Assembly (NCBI GenBank): GCA_025403435.1
Contig: CM046348.1
Location: forward strand, 13,072,064 to 13,136,063
Origin: Artocarpus heterophyllus
Taxonomy: Eukaryota > Streptophyta > Magnoliopsida > Rosales > Moraceae
Length of the DNA: 64,000 nucleotides
Direction of reading: 5' to 3'
Positions within the stretch are counted from its first letter, which is position 1. Each line of letters opens with the position of its first letter. Both the position numbers and the translations under genes were made by a program. Below, piece after piece: positions 12,111-25,200 of this stretch. The notes beneath the pieces were generated by a model. That model did no database searches and had not been told where the DNA came from. It saw nothing but the letters and a program-made list of their open reading frames with translations.

Positions 12111-12476
12111 TCTTTTTTTCTTCCGAATTTAACGAACAAGTAATAAATTCTCTGCTTCCATAAAGTTTTTCCTAGGTACGATAATTGAAACCCTAAATTC
12201 CAACAACTTCATCGAGAACTCAGAAGAAGCTCCAACAATCTGAATTCTCAACAACGGATAACCTACAAACTCAAAAGCGTTTCCAGGAAACAAGTTTCTG
12301 TTTTTTTTTTTTTTAATATTGAATTTCACTTCTTTTTTTTTTTTTTTAATCTTGGTGAATTCCCAACCCAAGAGGGTTTCTCTTCTTTTTTTTTTTTGGG
12401 AGGAAAAAATAAAAGAAGTTTAAAATTGGGTCACCGGGAAATTATGGAGGGACACCGGCGCTAGCCGGTTGCGAGA

Positions 12477-12486
12477 TTTGGCGGGA
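12477..12486. promoter_or_regulatory. E2F-type site upstream of ASF1
   Basis: TTTGGCGGGA matches the classic E2F/DP recognition sequence. It lies about 370 bp upstream of the ASF1 start codon in the 1.1-kb gap between LIG6 and ASF1. This suggests G1/S-phase control of ASF1, as reported for plant ASF1 genes. The match is by eye only. Confidence 0.55.
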
Positions 12487-13207
12487 GTTTTGGATGGTAC
12501 GAAAACGGTCAGTAATCAATTGGTTTACGGTCCTTATTAGGGAAAGTTAAAAATGTAAAATGACCATTTTTAAACTAGAAAGATTTCTTTCAAAACCCTA
12601 TTAAAAAATGAAGACAATTCAAAAATTGTAAAAAGCATATTTTAAGCAATAAGAAAATCAAGAGTTTGAACCGGTGAACGTTATGTTATGCGAAAATTCT
12701 ATTTTTGCAAGGAGATTATATTAGACTGTAGTAAAAAAATTGAACTACACCAAAATTTGTTTTAGATTGAAAGAATGAAAGAATCAGCACATTCAACAGA
12801 CAGCAATAGGGCTCAATATGTAGAAGTAGAGAAATACATTTTATGTGGAAGCTAAAATAGGACAACATTTGACTAGCATATCTTCCCGGCGATATCAAAG
12901 GATGCTACTTCTAGAGAGTTAGAATTCAAATATACCATTTTTATGAAACATTAAGCTTAATGTTTACAGTAAAAGGGTACAGATGAAACACTAGACTTTA
13001 AAAATGGGATACAGCCCAATTTACAAGGGTACAAAAAGATGACAATCAAAGGGGTAAAAAACCCAATTTTCAAAAAATCAGCGGTTAAACCGCAAATTCC
13101 TTCTATATACATTCCAAAATTTATATACGCTCCCCCCTTATAGTGTGTACATTTGGAAACTTCCTACCTAATAAAAACATGTAGATTATATGATTATAAG
13201 TTATAAC
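12487..13207. other. ASF1-LIG6 intergenic spacer
   Basis: AT-rich spacer that should hold the 3' UTR of LIG6 (on the right) and the distal promoter of ASF1 (on the left). No other gene or repeat is visible. Confidence 0.5.
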
Positions 13208-16200
13208 TCAATCTTCAGCTGTTACATCCATTTTCCGAGTCTGGGAATGAAACATCTCGGCTATATCTGCGCCGGTGCTACATTCTTCAGGCTTTCTATC
13301 AGACACGGAGCGAATAAACCTTGGGAATCTGATTGAAATGCCACGAGAAGGATGAACTAGACCGATGGCAGCCTCATGAACAGGAGATACCGTAAAATCC
13401 GCACCTCTTATTTCCCACACCAGTTCCGGCGAGAACCACATATCAGGCACCTCACCCGTTCTATAATAAGGTGGCTTTTTGGACAAGATCTTGTCCCCAG
13501 AGAAGAAACTTTTCATCTGCGGCTCAACAAAAGATTACCCTTGCTAACATGTAATTAAAATGTTGATAAATAATTACACCATCATTACAGATCAACTATC
13601 TTGAGAGAAAATTACAAGGTCTGAACGTAAAACTTAAGAACAAAACAGTAATTCACATGCTAGAGACAACCTTCAACCCAAAGGGGTAAAAAAAAAAAAA
13701 GAAAGAAGAAAAAACAGTAGTTCAAATGCTAGAGATAAACCCTTCAACAAGAATGTAGGAGTCAACATGATCTTCCACAAGTTCTATTGTATTTCTGGCC
13801 CCGAACATGATTTATTTAATTTGGGTTGGGAAATAACTTTACAACACAACGTAGTTGAGCTTTATCCAAGAGAAAAAAAAAAAAGATTTGACTACATTTA
13901 TCCTTTCCCGGACAACTTATGGTCCAAAAAGTAGTTTCTAACAACGAGCTGGTAAGGAACCTAAGAATCAGAAACCTTTTTTTGTTAACATTAATGGTAT
14001 TATCGCATTCCTTTTGTTATGCGAAAATCTAGATATAACATGATAAAGAGGGGAGAAATTCAGAATCATTGTCTCTGTAAATTTGGACATTTCAGTTGAA
14101 GACAACAGCACTAAAGGTGTCCACTGGCATTCAGCATTTGTTACCACTTGCATATAAAACATATACATATATATATTTAAAATTTAGAAATTAAAAAATT
14201 TTAAAATGAAAAATAAAAAAATGAACACTCTACTTAGTTTCACATATTCAAGAATACCAAAGAGAGGTAGCTTCAAAGCACGCGTAAATTAGTCACCATA
14301 TACTTAACATGGCTAAAAGACAAATGCCTCTATACATGACACAACCACTTTACCTCTGTATAGAAAGAATCCGAGAATCCAGACATTACGCGGCAAACAC
14401 TCTGGAATTCCTCAGTATCAGGGTTGTAACAAGCCATGAGGAAAGGACTATACCTGCAATAGTAGGAAAGTCACATCAATTCACGACGTACCCAAAAAAA
14501 ATTAAATTTTACCAAAAATAAATTAAGCATCTCGAGCTCATTACAATTGTAATGCTACACTTCTGTTTCAATTTGTATTTTCCTCTCCCTTTCCCAATGA
14601 AAAGAACACTTTTGTAGCTAACCATAACTGAAAAACTACCACTAGTTCGTATTTATTTTAAAGACACAAAATCATGAAACACAATAACCTTGTCTCATTC
14701 ACATGCCATTAAACTTTTGCACGTCACACAACTATTTCCATCGTATCAAACCATGACTTTTGACAGTTGTCAAAGTGACGATCTTTCCAAGTAAGTTGTT
14801 CATCCCATATGCAGAACTCATATCATACACCCTTAAACGAGATGGTTTTTTCAAATTCTATAGAACGATTTACCATCCAGCTTTTCTTCCATTTCCATGC
14901 CAAGCGCCAATTGGGACTAAATCAAGCGAATCATTTAATCCTTCAACATAGTCTTTCTTGACCTGCAAAGAGATGATCATTTACTGCTTTTCTTATGCTT
15001 TCTCATACATAGTAGTTGGGTACAAAAAATTTATGAATTGCATTTAACCTTGAGCCATGTGTCAGCACGCTTTGAAGGAGAATATCCAGCATCAACATCT
15101 AAAGATTTAACCATCATCCCTTCACAAGAGGAAAGGAATGCAGTTTCAAGGAAAGAGCTTATCTTATTTAACGTTGCCTCGCTGGTTGAATATGCATCTT
15201 CTGCTTCAACCTAAAAGCAAACAGGTTGTATAAACCACCAATCAGTAAATTATAAGTTATAAGTTACATCAAAATGTTATCACGAAGCACTTACTGTCAT
15301 TTCTTTTGCGTACTCGAGAAATCCTGACGTCTCATTAGAGAACAAATCTCTTAAGTCTGCATGAGGGACGGGGAGGATCAGGAAAGATACATATACATTT
15401 GAAGTGTGTGCATCTATAGATAACGATTTTGACATAGGATATGCAGATGCTTACGCTTTCGTCTGTGCCGTAGAGGAAAGCTTAAAAGCCTGTAAAAAAT
15501 TTAGATTAGCTAACAGGAGGGGAACTTGTTCAAAAGTAGACAAAAACTGTTTGAAGATCATATTTCAGTAAGATTCAACAAAAAGACACGGTAACTTCAT
15601 GTCATTCTTTTTTCAATATGATTTAATAATGACATCACAAGATTATAAAGCTTTTTGGAATTATTAAAGATCTAGAACTGTAGTGACTAAGGCAGGCGGC
15701 AGACTCTTTCATTAAAGAAGGGGCCTAAGCACGGCAGATGCTGTACTCAAGAATGCTTGCAGATATTTTTGCAAGACTACAACAATAAAATACCTTGGGT
15801 CTTAGCAACAAAAAATAAAATAAAATAACATATAGGGAAACAAGAATGTCCCGGATTGTTCTGTAACTGCTAAATAAATATACATCATCACAGATACCGC
15901 GGTAACCATTATTCTTGTTATTTTCCTTTTTTTTTTTTTTATAATTCTTCACCAGCCTACAAGAATAAGTCAGAAAAGATGGCTTAATGCCGTTGAACAT
16001 GCAACGTTTGATGCAGTCTGAGTATGCAGCAAACACATCCTTCCAATTCTATTCTACTATGAAATTCTTTTATTACTTAAGACATATTACGCATTTCTGA
16101 TATATACTGACTCCAATCATGCTCTTAATATCAGAAAGCATCTTTATGGGTTCCTTTTCTTTTCTCAAGACAAAAGAATTACAAGTACAGACTGGAAAAT

Positions 16201-19200
16201 GAAAGTTGTTCCCCAGTCCTCTTCAGTCTTGGAGAGATAAGTACCAAAAAGAGACAGGGGAGTTGCAGTTTAGAATCCAAATACACTCATTTCAGAGATA
16301 GCATAATTTAGCAATCTAAAAAATGCATGCATAATATGTACATTTAAATATAATCCAGCAAAAGTTAAAGAAATTACTGTTGGCCGTTAGAAAACATGAT
16401 ATCAAAGACAAATATGCAGATGTCAACCTGCATACAAATATAAGACAGAAAACAAATCAGAAAGTTCGACCAGTTTAAAAACGAAAAAATTCAGAAAAAA
16501 GAGCGGACTAGATGTTAATTAACATAGATGAAGGACACAAAGTACCAGTAATATCCATAACAAAGGACTTAACACTTATGCTATACATGTCCTCTCCTCT
16601 CTTCACACAACATGCAAGAAAAGTAGAAAGCCAAGTTTAGTTGGTTTTTTTTCCCCTTTTTTTTTCAGATACACTAAATAAGTTTGCAATCCAAAAAAAT
16701 CACTTCTCTTCCACCTAGTAACATTAAAATACACGCACACGTGTTCTAAATCAAATTCCAAGAAAAATTGCGTCTAAAATCTATACTAGATTATCGAATA
16801 CTGTAAACAGGGATAATTTTCTGGAATTGATAAGAAAATGTATTGACTTTTCTCTCATAAGAGAGTATTTACACGGGTTCCTCATATAGGAGGAGATACA
16901 AGGGTTAAAAAGAGAAACTAAGGAAAAAATCAAAATTAACTACCTAAAAATCAGTTGATTTGCTGTCTATTCTATCAAATCTTTTGTCTAATCTTTTTTC
17001 CCTTTTTATAAAGTTGACTTAACCAAAAAAAAAGATATTTACATAAATCACAAATCACAATCTCCTAAAAAATCTCTACTTTTCCACAAATACTCATCCC
17101 TGCTCTTACAGGACATCATCCTTACTTCATTTCTAGTCCTCTTTGCAACAGTACCCTAAAAAAAAAAAAACCAAAACCAAAAAAAAAAAAACAGAACTTC
17201 ATAAACAAACACATAGGCATTTGATGCCGTGTTGTTGAAGAAACCACATGATATGATTTACCTTTATGCTATCCAATGTAATTGAGGCATCTTTGCTGCC
17301 TCTTCCCCGCGAAGAAAGTTCTTGAAAGGACATAAGCTTGCAGCCATTCTTCCTGTCAATTGCAACAACCTGAAACCAGAGAAAAACCTTAAGCATCGGA
17401 ATCACGTGAACTTCCTCTCAGAAAATACAACTTAAGGGACAGAGCAGTTCATTCACATCCACAAAAGAAAAGAGCAAAAACAAGAAAGTGGGTACAAAAG
17501 TACATGTACATGAAATTGGTTAATATTCTATATCTGTGGTCCCATACGTTCTCACCTCTGCATCCAGTATGAAGGTTTCTATGTCAGGCTTACAAGATTC
17601 CTTAATTATATGGATAAGATCAGGGAATCTTGTGGTTGTTTCATCCCCATTTCGTGAAAACACACGAACAGATCCATCAGCTAACTTGTGAATTTGGGCA
17701 CGCTGACCATCATATCTGGAATTGCAAGTAAAAATTGAAAAGAACAGAATAAACTGAGTTCAGATGTAATTCCAACCCACCCATCCACCCCCCAACCCAA
17801 CACCCACAAAAAAAAAAAAGGATGATCAGCCAACTAATTCTAAATCTAACATATCTGCAATTCCTTAACCATAATCCAGAATCATTCTACTCTAAGAATC
17901 TAAAATACTAAGAACATGAATTTCATTACCTGAGAAAAAAAATGCATGTTGATCACCGCAAATAACATATAATGCCGTAACTCAATTGGTCAAACAAATC
18001 AGAATCATATATCAGTAAAACAGATTAACAAGGATTTCACCATAATCACTTTTATAGATGATGCTGTACATTTTGATATGCCAAGATTATGAAGTATTTG
18101 ATCGACTTGAATTAGTTATTGAGAGGAAACTTAAGCAAAAGAGGGAAAAAGAATTTAAAAATAAAATAGTAGGGCGATTGGATTGTTGGTTCAAATTGCC
18201 AGTTAGAACAAGAAACATTGCAACAATTCAAATTCTGTGAGGAAAAACATTGTAACAAAACATATACAAACTGCAATTCTCCAGGTGCGAACCGGTGAAC
18301 CAAACTGTTGAAAATCCAGATTTTTTATTATTCCCCAGCTGTAGTTTAGCTGTTCTTTACCAGCTGTAATTAGTCAGCTATTCCTTATTTAATTGACTGA
18401 GAAAATCAGGTAATATATTTCCTGATATCCTCTTGATCTGCTCAGCCAAGGAATTAGCTTTTATTTTCTGAAAATAAGGACAAAGATCTGCAACAGTCGT
18501 GTATATATATTTGGCCCTTGTATCATTCTAAGTCAATGAAAAGAATTCCTATTCTTCATTCAAAAATCATTATGTTATCAAAGCTAGGCCTCTAAAGCCG
18601 TCCAGCAACATCCCCTCAATTCATTTTTTTTTTCAGTCAACACTTCTATTGTTCCATATCCTATGATAAAATACGGCATGGCAAGAGAACGAGAAAGCTC
18701 CACCTCCGAAGTCACCTCCAATCAAGAAATTTCAGTGGCAGGAAACAATGACGGGACGGACAACAACGGTTCTACCAATCACAAGTCACAAGTTGAATGG
18801 GCACAACTACTTACAGTGGTCTCAAGCCATTCTCATGTTCATTCGAGGAAAAGACAAGGATGACCATCTCACAAGGTTGTTGGCTTCACCAGAAGAAAAA
18901 GACCCCAAGTACCGAACGTGGAAAGGACAGCATGGTGATGTCTTGGTTGATTAACTCTATGATCAATGACATCAGCGAAAATTTTCTCCTCTACAGTACT
19001 GCCAAAGCGATTTGGGATGCTACAAAAGAAACGTACTCCAACAACGAAAACACCTCTGAACTATCTGGTGTGGAAACCATTCTCCATGATCTCTGACAAG
19101 GTGAATCTTCTATTACCCAATACTAGAATACTCTCACCCATTACTGGCAACAGTTAGACATGTTCGAAGAGCACATTTGGGAAAGCCCAAATAATGGAAT

Positions 19201-22200
19201 TCGGTAGAGGCAGATTATTGAGAAAAAACGGGTGTTCAAGTTCCTAATGGGACTTAACAAAGATCTAGATGAAGTCCATGGGAGAATTTTGGGCACAAAG
19301 CCTCTGCCACGTCTAAGAGAAGCCTTCTCGGAGGTGAGAAAGGAAGTATACCGGAAGAAAGTAATGCCGGGGATGCCAAACAACCTCCCCACCACCACTG
19401 AAGGATCAGCCCTTGCCGTGCATGGACCTCAACCAAGCAACACAAATAGCAAGACGAGAAAAGGCCGGCCCTGATGTGATCATTGTCGAAAACTAGGCCA
19501 TACTAGAGACACGTGTTGGAAGATTCACGGGAAACCTGCTAATTTAATCTCATGAAAGCCATGGCAACATCACATCCTCAACTAATGAGAATAGCACCAC
19601 TGAACCGGTTCTTTTCAGCTAAGAGCAACTTGAACTTCTCCAAAAGATGATTCCTCCATTGTTGCTACAGGGTCCCTCTCAAAAAGGTAATTTCTCAAAA
19701 GCCTTAACTGTTAACAAGGAAAGAAATAATATTTGGATTGTTGGCTGAGGTGCCTTAGATCACATGACGGGCGATAAGTCTCTACTTACCAAATTTATGC
19801 CTTCCAATGAAAATCACTCAGTTAAGATTGCAGACGGGTCCATTTCAAAAGTTGTAGGCTATGGATCGGATACAATTCCTACGACTTTGTCTCTCCATTC
19901 TATCTTACTTATACCAAATCCTAATTGTAATGTACTGTCAATCAATAAACTGACACGAGATAAGAATTTTGTTGCTAAATTCTTCCAAAATATGTGTGCA
20001 TTTCAGGACTTGAATTCGGGGAAAATGATTGGTAGTGCCAAGACATGCTCGGGACTCCATCTCCTCAAGAGCGACCACCTTTTGGAAGAACAAGCTCACA
20101 AGGCAGTCTCTCCGAGTAAGTTTCACAAAAGTTGTTTTCAATTTCTTCAAATAAGGATGGTGAAATTATTTTATGGCACTATAGTCTAAGACATCCTAAT
20201 TACTCTTATCTTGAAAAACTGTTTCCTTCATTATTCATAAATAAAAGTTCAACGAATTCTCAATGTGAAGTGTGTAAGCTTTCAAAACATGTTCATAATT
20301 CTTATCCTAGTTGTCCATATAAAATGTCTCATCCTTTTTCTATGATTCATAGTGATGTCTAGGGATCATCTAATATCAAAAATATCTATGGGACACGTTG
20401 GTTTGTATCCTTTGTTGATGATCACACAAGAATCACCTGGATATTTCCCATGAAAGAAAAATCTGAAGTTGAGTAAATCTTTAAAAATTTCAATACCATG
20501 ATCCAAGCGCAATACAAAACAAAAATCCAAGTTTCAAAACAAATAATGCAAAAGAATATTTCAAAACTATTTTGGGTGATTATTTGAATAGCCAGGGCAT
20601 AACCCACCAAAGTTCTTATGTCGACACCCATGAACAGAATGGGATTACTGAGAGAAAGAATAGGCATCTCCTTGAGATTGCTAGGTCCTTGATGTTCAAT
20701 TCCCATGTTCCAAAACATTTTTGGGGAGAAGTTGATCTTATGGCAACCTATCTTATCAATAGAATGATATCCAGTGTTCTAAATTTCCAAACTCCAAGTC
20801 AAGTCCTTCTTAAAGCCTATCTAGAAAGTCGTATAATCTCCACCATTTCCCCAAAGTTGTTTGGCTGCTCAACATTTGTTCATGTTTATCCCAATAACTG
20901 AAGCAAACTCAATCTCAAAGCAATCAAATGCATTTTTCCTAGGTATTCACCAAATCAAAAAGGGCATAAATGTTACTCACCCATCACAAGGAGATTCCAT
21001 AACTCACTGGATGTCACGTTCTTTGAGGAACAGTCCTACTACCCCAAAACTAACGTTCAAGGGCAGAGTACATCAAAAGAACATCAGTTTTGGGACATCA
21101 TTGAAACTCAACCCTATCATGACCTTCATACCCTTGATTCTCCAAGTACTCCTAATCCTATCACCCAGTCTCTCCAGTTCCCTGTTGAAGTTCTTCCTCG
21201 GAATCCTGTTCTTCCTCAGAATCCTTCTCAAGAGTCACTAAACAAATCTCCATCACCTTCAAACCACCCTCCTGCTCAAAAATAGTGAGCTCCATGTTTA
21301 TTCCGGGAAGAAATGTCATCTAAAGGAGATGGGACAACGAACACTTCCTGAGCAATTCCAAGAGTCAGAACCAATTCCACATCCTTCAGAAATATCACAA
21401 GGTAACTCCCAACCTGATTCTTTCACACATGAGCTTCATGATAATCAACCCATTGCCTTAAGAAAAGGAGTGAGATCCTGCACAAATCATCATGTTTATA
21501 ACTTCTTGTCTTACAAAAGATTATCCCCAGAATATCGTGCTTTTGTCTCCAATCTTTGACAAGATATAGGTTCCCAACAACATTCATGAAGCCATTGAGA
21601 TAATACACTAGAAGACAGCTTTTATGGAAGAAGTTCGGGCCTTAGAAAAGAACAATACTTGGGAGATAGTTGGCTTGCCACAAGGAAAACAACCCATGGG
21701 CTGCAAATAGATATTCACTATAAAACATAAGTCTGATGGAAGTGTGGAAGGATTCAAAGCCCGACTAGTTGTGAAAGGATTCACGCAATCTTATGGTATT
21801 GATTATCAGCATACATTTGCTCCTGTTGCCAAACTCAACAGTATTAGAGTTCTCCTATCCCTCGCACTAACCTAGACTGGACATTATTTTAGCTTGATGT
21901 CAAGAATGCCTTCCTCAACAGTGATCTTGAAGAAGAAGCATACATGGAGATTCCTCCTAGTGTTAGAACTCAAGCAACAAATAATAAAGTATGCAAACTC
22001 AAGAAGTCATTGTATTGATTAAAACAGTCGCCTCGAGTTTGGTTCGATCGATTTTCTAGGGCTGTAAAGACATTTGAGTATATAAAGTGTCAGGCTGATC
22101 ATACTCCTTTTATCAAGCGATCAGTCCGAGGGGAGTCATCCATTCTCATTGTCTATGTCGACAACATTGTTCTTACAGGGGACTTCTTAGAAGAAATGGA

Positions 22201-25200
22201 AAGACCGAAGAACTTTCTTGCAAAAGAGTTCAAGATCAAAGACCCAGGAACACTCAAATACTTCCTAGGGATGGAAGTAGCTGTAATTAGTCAACTATTC
22301 CTTATTTAGTTGATTGAGAAAATCAGGTAATATATTTCCTGATATTCTCTTGATCTGATAAGCCTAGGAATTAGCTTTTATTTTTTGAAGATAAGGACAC
22401 AGATTTGCAGCACTCCTGTATATATATTTGGCTCTAGTATCATTCTAAATCAATGAAAAGAATTCCTATTCTTCATTCAAAAATCAATACAAACATCACA
22501 TAGAAGACGTACTTGTATTCACAGGTAAAAGCCTTATTCTGAAAGAGCTTCAATGCTTGCTCAACACCGTTGGTTATTCTACCACAGAAAAGAATGGCAC
22601 AGCAAGAAGGTGTTAGAATGCATCTTGTACAAAAAATTTTCCAAGATTTTGGAATAAAAGCAAGCACACATACTTTGCCAGCATTGGCTTTATAGGTATT
22701 CCTGGAATCATTGACATGGTTGATGACGAAAATACAAGGCCATTGTTCATGAGAGAAGGAACAATCAAATCCTGCTTGATCACCACAGCAGATATATACA
22801 TGTTCAGATATCTGCTCCTAATGAATCAGACATGAAATGTGTTTGCCACAAGGATAGAGTTGCATATAAAGACAGACATCCAACACGTTAATTAAACAAT
22901 TTTCCTGAAAACTTCAGCAACTAAGAGCCAAATAAAGAGAACGACTCGATTACATTCTAGTAGCTCTACTCTCCCCTCATATGCATGAGTTAGATATGCT
23001 GCAAAGGTATAGCTGGACATTAATTGGAGAGCAAAAAATATGACTACTCAATGATAAGCCTGGGAAATTATAGGATTCAAGATGTGATCATAAGCTGTGT
23101 AATATAATTGTAGAGGTTTGAACTCAGGACCAAGGACAGTGGGACAGTGGGGTAGTGGAGTTTGGGGCCTTTAGTTTAATAAAAATATTTGAACTAAGTT
23201 ATAAATATTAAAAATATCATAATCCTTTTTTTTTTTCTTTCAGTATTTGCCTCTCTATTTTGCTGCAGTCCCCAGCCTATGCTGGCTTCGTGTCTGCTCA
23301 GGACCATATACTACGGATTTTACGAATTTTTCCCAACACTCAAGTTATTAGGATGTTGGTCAACAATGGAATTTCTAACAAGAGCTCTTGTTTTAACTTC
23401 TACAGGATGCATATTTTTAGCAGTGTAACAAACAAAACCCATTTATTGTGATGCATAACAAGAAGAATGTTGGGAAAACAAGAAAAGGTGGGAAAAAAGA
23501 TTTACTTTCGCAAATGAGCAAGTACTTACCAAACTCGGAACTACATTGTATGCTTCAACAACGGCTGCTGAAAGGTTCTACAGATTAACAGCAAAAGAAG
23601 ATATGTAAAACAGTACGAGGAATAAGTACATCTACCCACATCCATACTTTATAGGCAATTCCAAAATCAACAGCGGAATCATCCATCACAAATATTCACG
23701 CAAAATAGATAGAACCTGGAGTTCATCCTTAAGGCTTTCCACTGTTGAGTTGGGAGAAGAATTCATAGCAACAGCTTGAGCCAGTGCAGGGAGAACAGTC
23801 CTCATCATAGCTCCAATCCGTAGATTCCTAACCTATATCACATGATGACCATATTATGCAGTTCAATGTCTCAATCTCGCATAAAACTTGTGAAGATTGC
23901 TTAATGGGAACGACATAGATCTATATATAGATAAGGGTCATTAAATGGTGCAAATAAAAGAAAGAAAAAGAAAAACAAGGTGCAGAAACCCAGGGTAGAG
24001 ACTTGGATAAGTGTTAGAAGGAAAGGGTCCAGTTAAAATTCTGACGTAAGAAGAAACTACACAGAAAACCCAGGAGTGTTCTCTCTATTTCTTAAACAGT
24101 TCTTTGGATTTTCTTACATTTATCTAATATTTAATTTCATCCAACAAAACAGAAAGTCAACTATGAAAGACCTCAGCGTATTTCAAAAGGTGTCTAGAGC
24201 AACAAGTTATTTGGAAAAAGAGATGGAAAACAATAGTCCTTCCCACTTAATGTGATGGATTCTCAAACTTCAGAATTAACTATGGAACTTGAATGTTGCT
24301 AAACACCAAAAAGCTATTTAAACTGCCCCATAAGGATTACAAAGGGAATGGAAGGGATGGGAAATCTAAAGAACCTCTATACAATACAACATTTATAAAC
24401 AAAAAGTGCAGGCAGAGTATTACCAAAGTTCTAACTAGAAACTTCATCTCCTTCTCTCTACAAGAATGCATGAGATTAACAATAAGGTTTTTCTTTCTTG
24501 TCGTACTTCCACTGCCTGTTTGCACACTGAAGAATATGGCATAAATAAGCTGAAGTATGACCAATAGTTTCAACCTAAAATTAACCACATAATCAAATGG
24601 ACAAAGGAAAGCCGATCCTAGACAAACTAGCTCAGGTTGAAAAATCTACAAGCACCATCATGTATGCGTTGTAAGAGAAACTGTCAAAACAGAATTCTTG
24701 AATGACACAATCGTCTTTCCTCCCATATATGCTCAGAGATAGTCAGCTTACACATAATTTTTTTTCCCTTTCATAAGAATTAATGTCGCTTTAGCATTAT
24801 GAAGCCTCATCCACAAACAAATCTCAACTTCGTCTCAGTATTATTTTTATATGAAAGAAACTCTTTTTATTGATCAAAATCAAATACAAGAGGATAAGGT
24901 AGCCTCCATGAGAAACAGAGTTGGGGAAGCAAAAACTACAATAAAATTGCATCAGTACCCAAACTAAAGTAAAACGAAGCAGAGGATCTAAAAACCTTAC
25001 AAACCCTGTGGCCCATAACATCTTTCCAGTACATAACCATCAAAGAGAATAGGACTACAGTTACACTTCAACCTCCAAAGGTAGAAACAAATGATCCAAA
25101 CATACACAAACATGTTTCAGTCTCATCTTTTCCCAATCAAAAGTTCAACCAAATACCAAAATCAATACAGTATTTGAAAACTTGTATGAATTTATCTTTT

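Larger units (their letters stand above)
18306..22489 (+). mobile_element. Degenerate Ty1/copia retrotransposon in a LIG6 intron
   Basis: A 4.2-kb copia element lies antisense to LIG6 between exons 10 and 11. Order on the + strand: left LTR, primer-binding site TGTTATCAAAGC (18573-18584, two mismatches to the usual TGGTATCAGAGC), gag, protease, integrase and part of the reverse transcriptase, then a 5'-truncated right LTR. CAAAC flanks it on both sides. The pol order integrase before RT is diagnostic for copia. RT sequence runs straight into LTR sequence at about 22279, so the RT end, the whole RNase H, the PPT and the first 56 bp of the right LTR are missing. Many stops make it non-autonomous. 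Confidence 0.93.
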
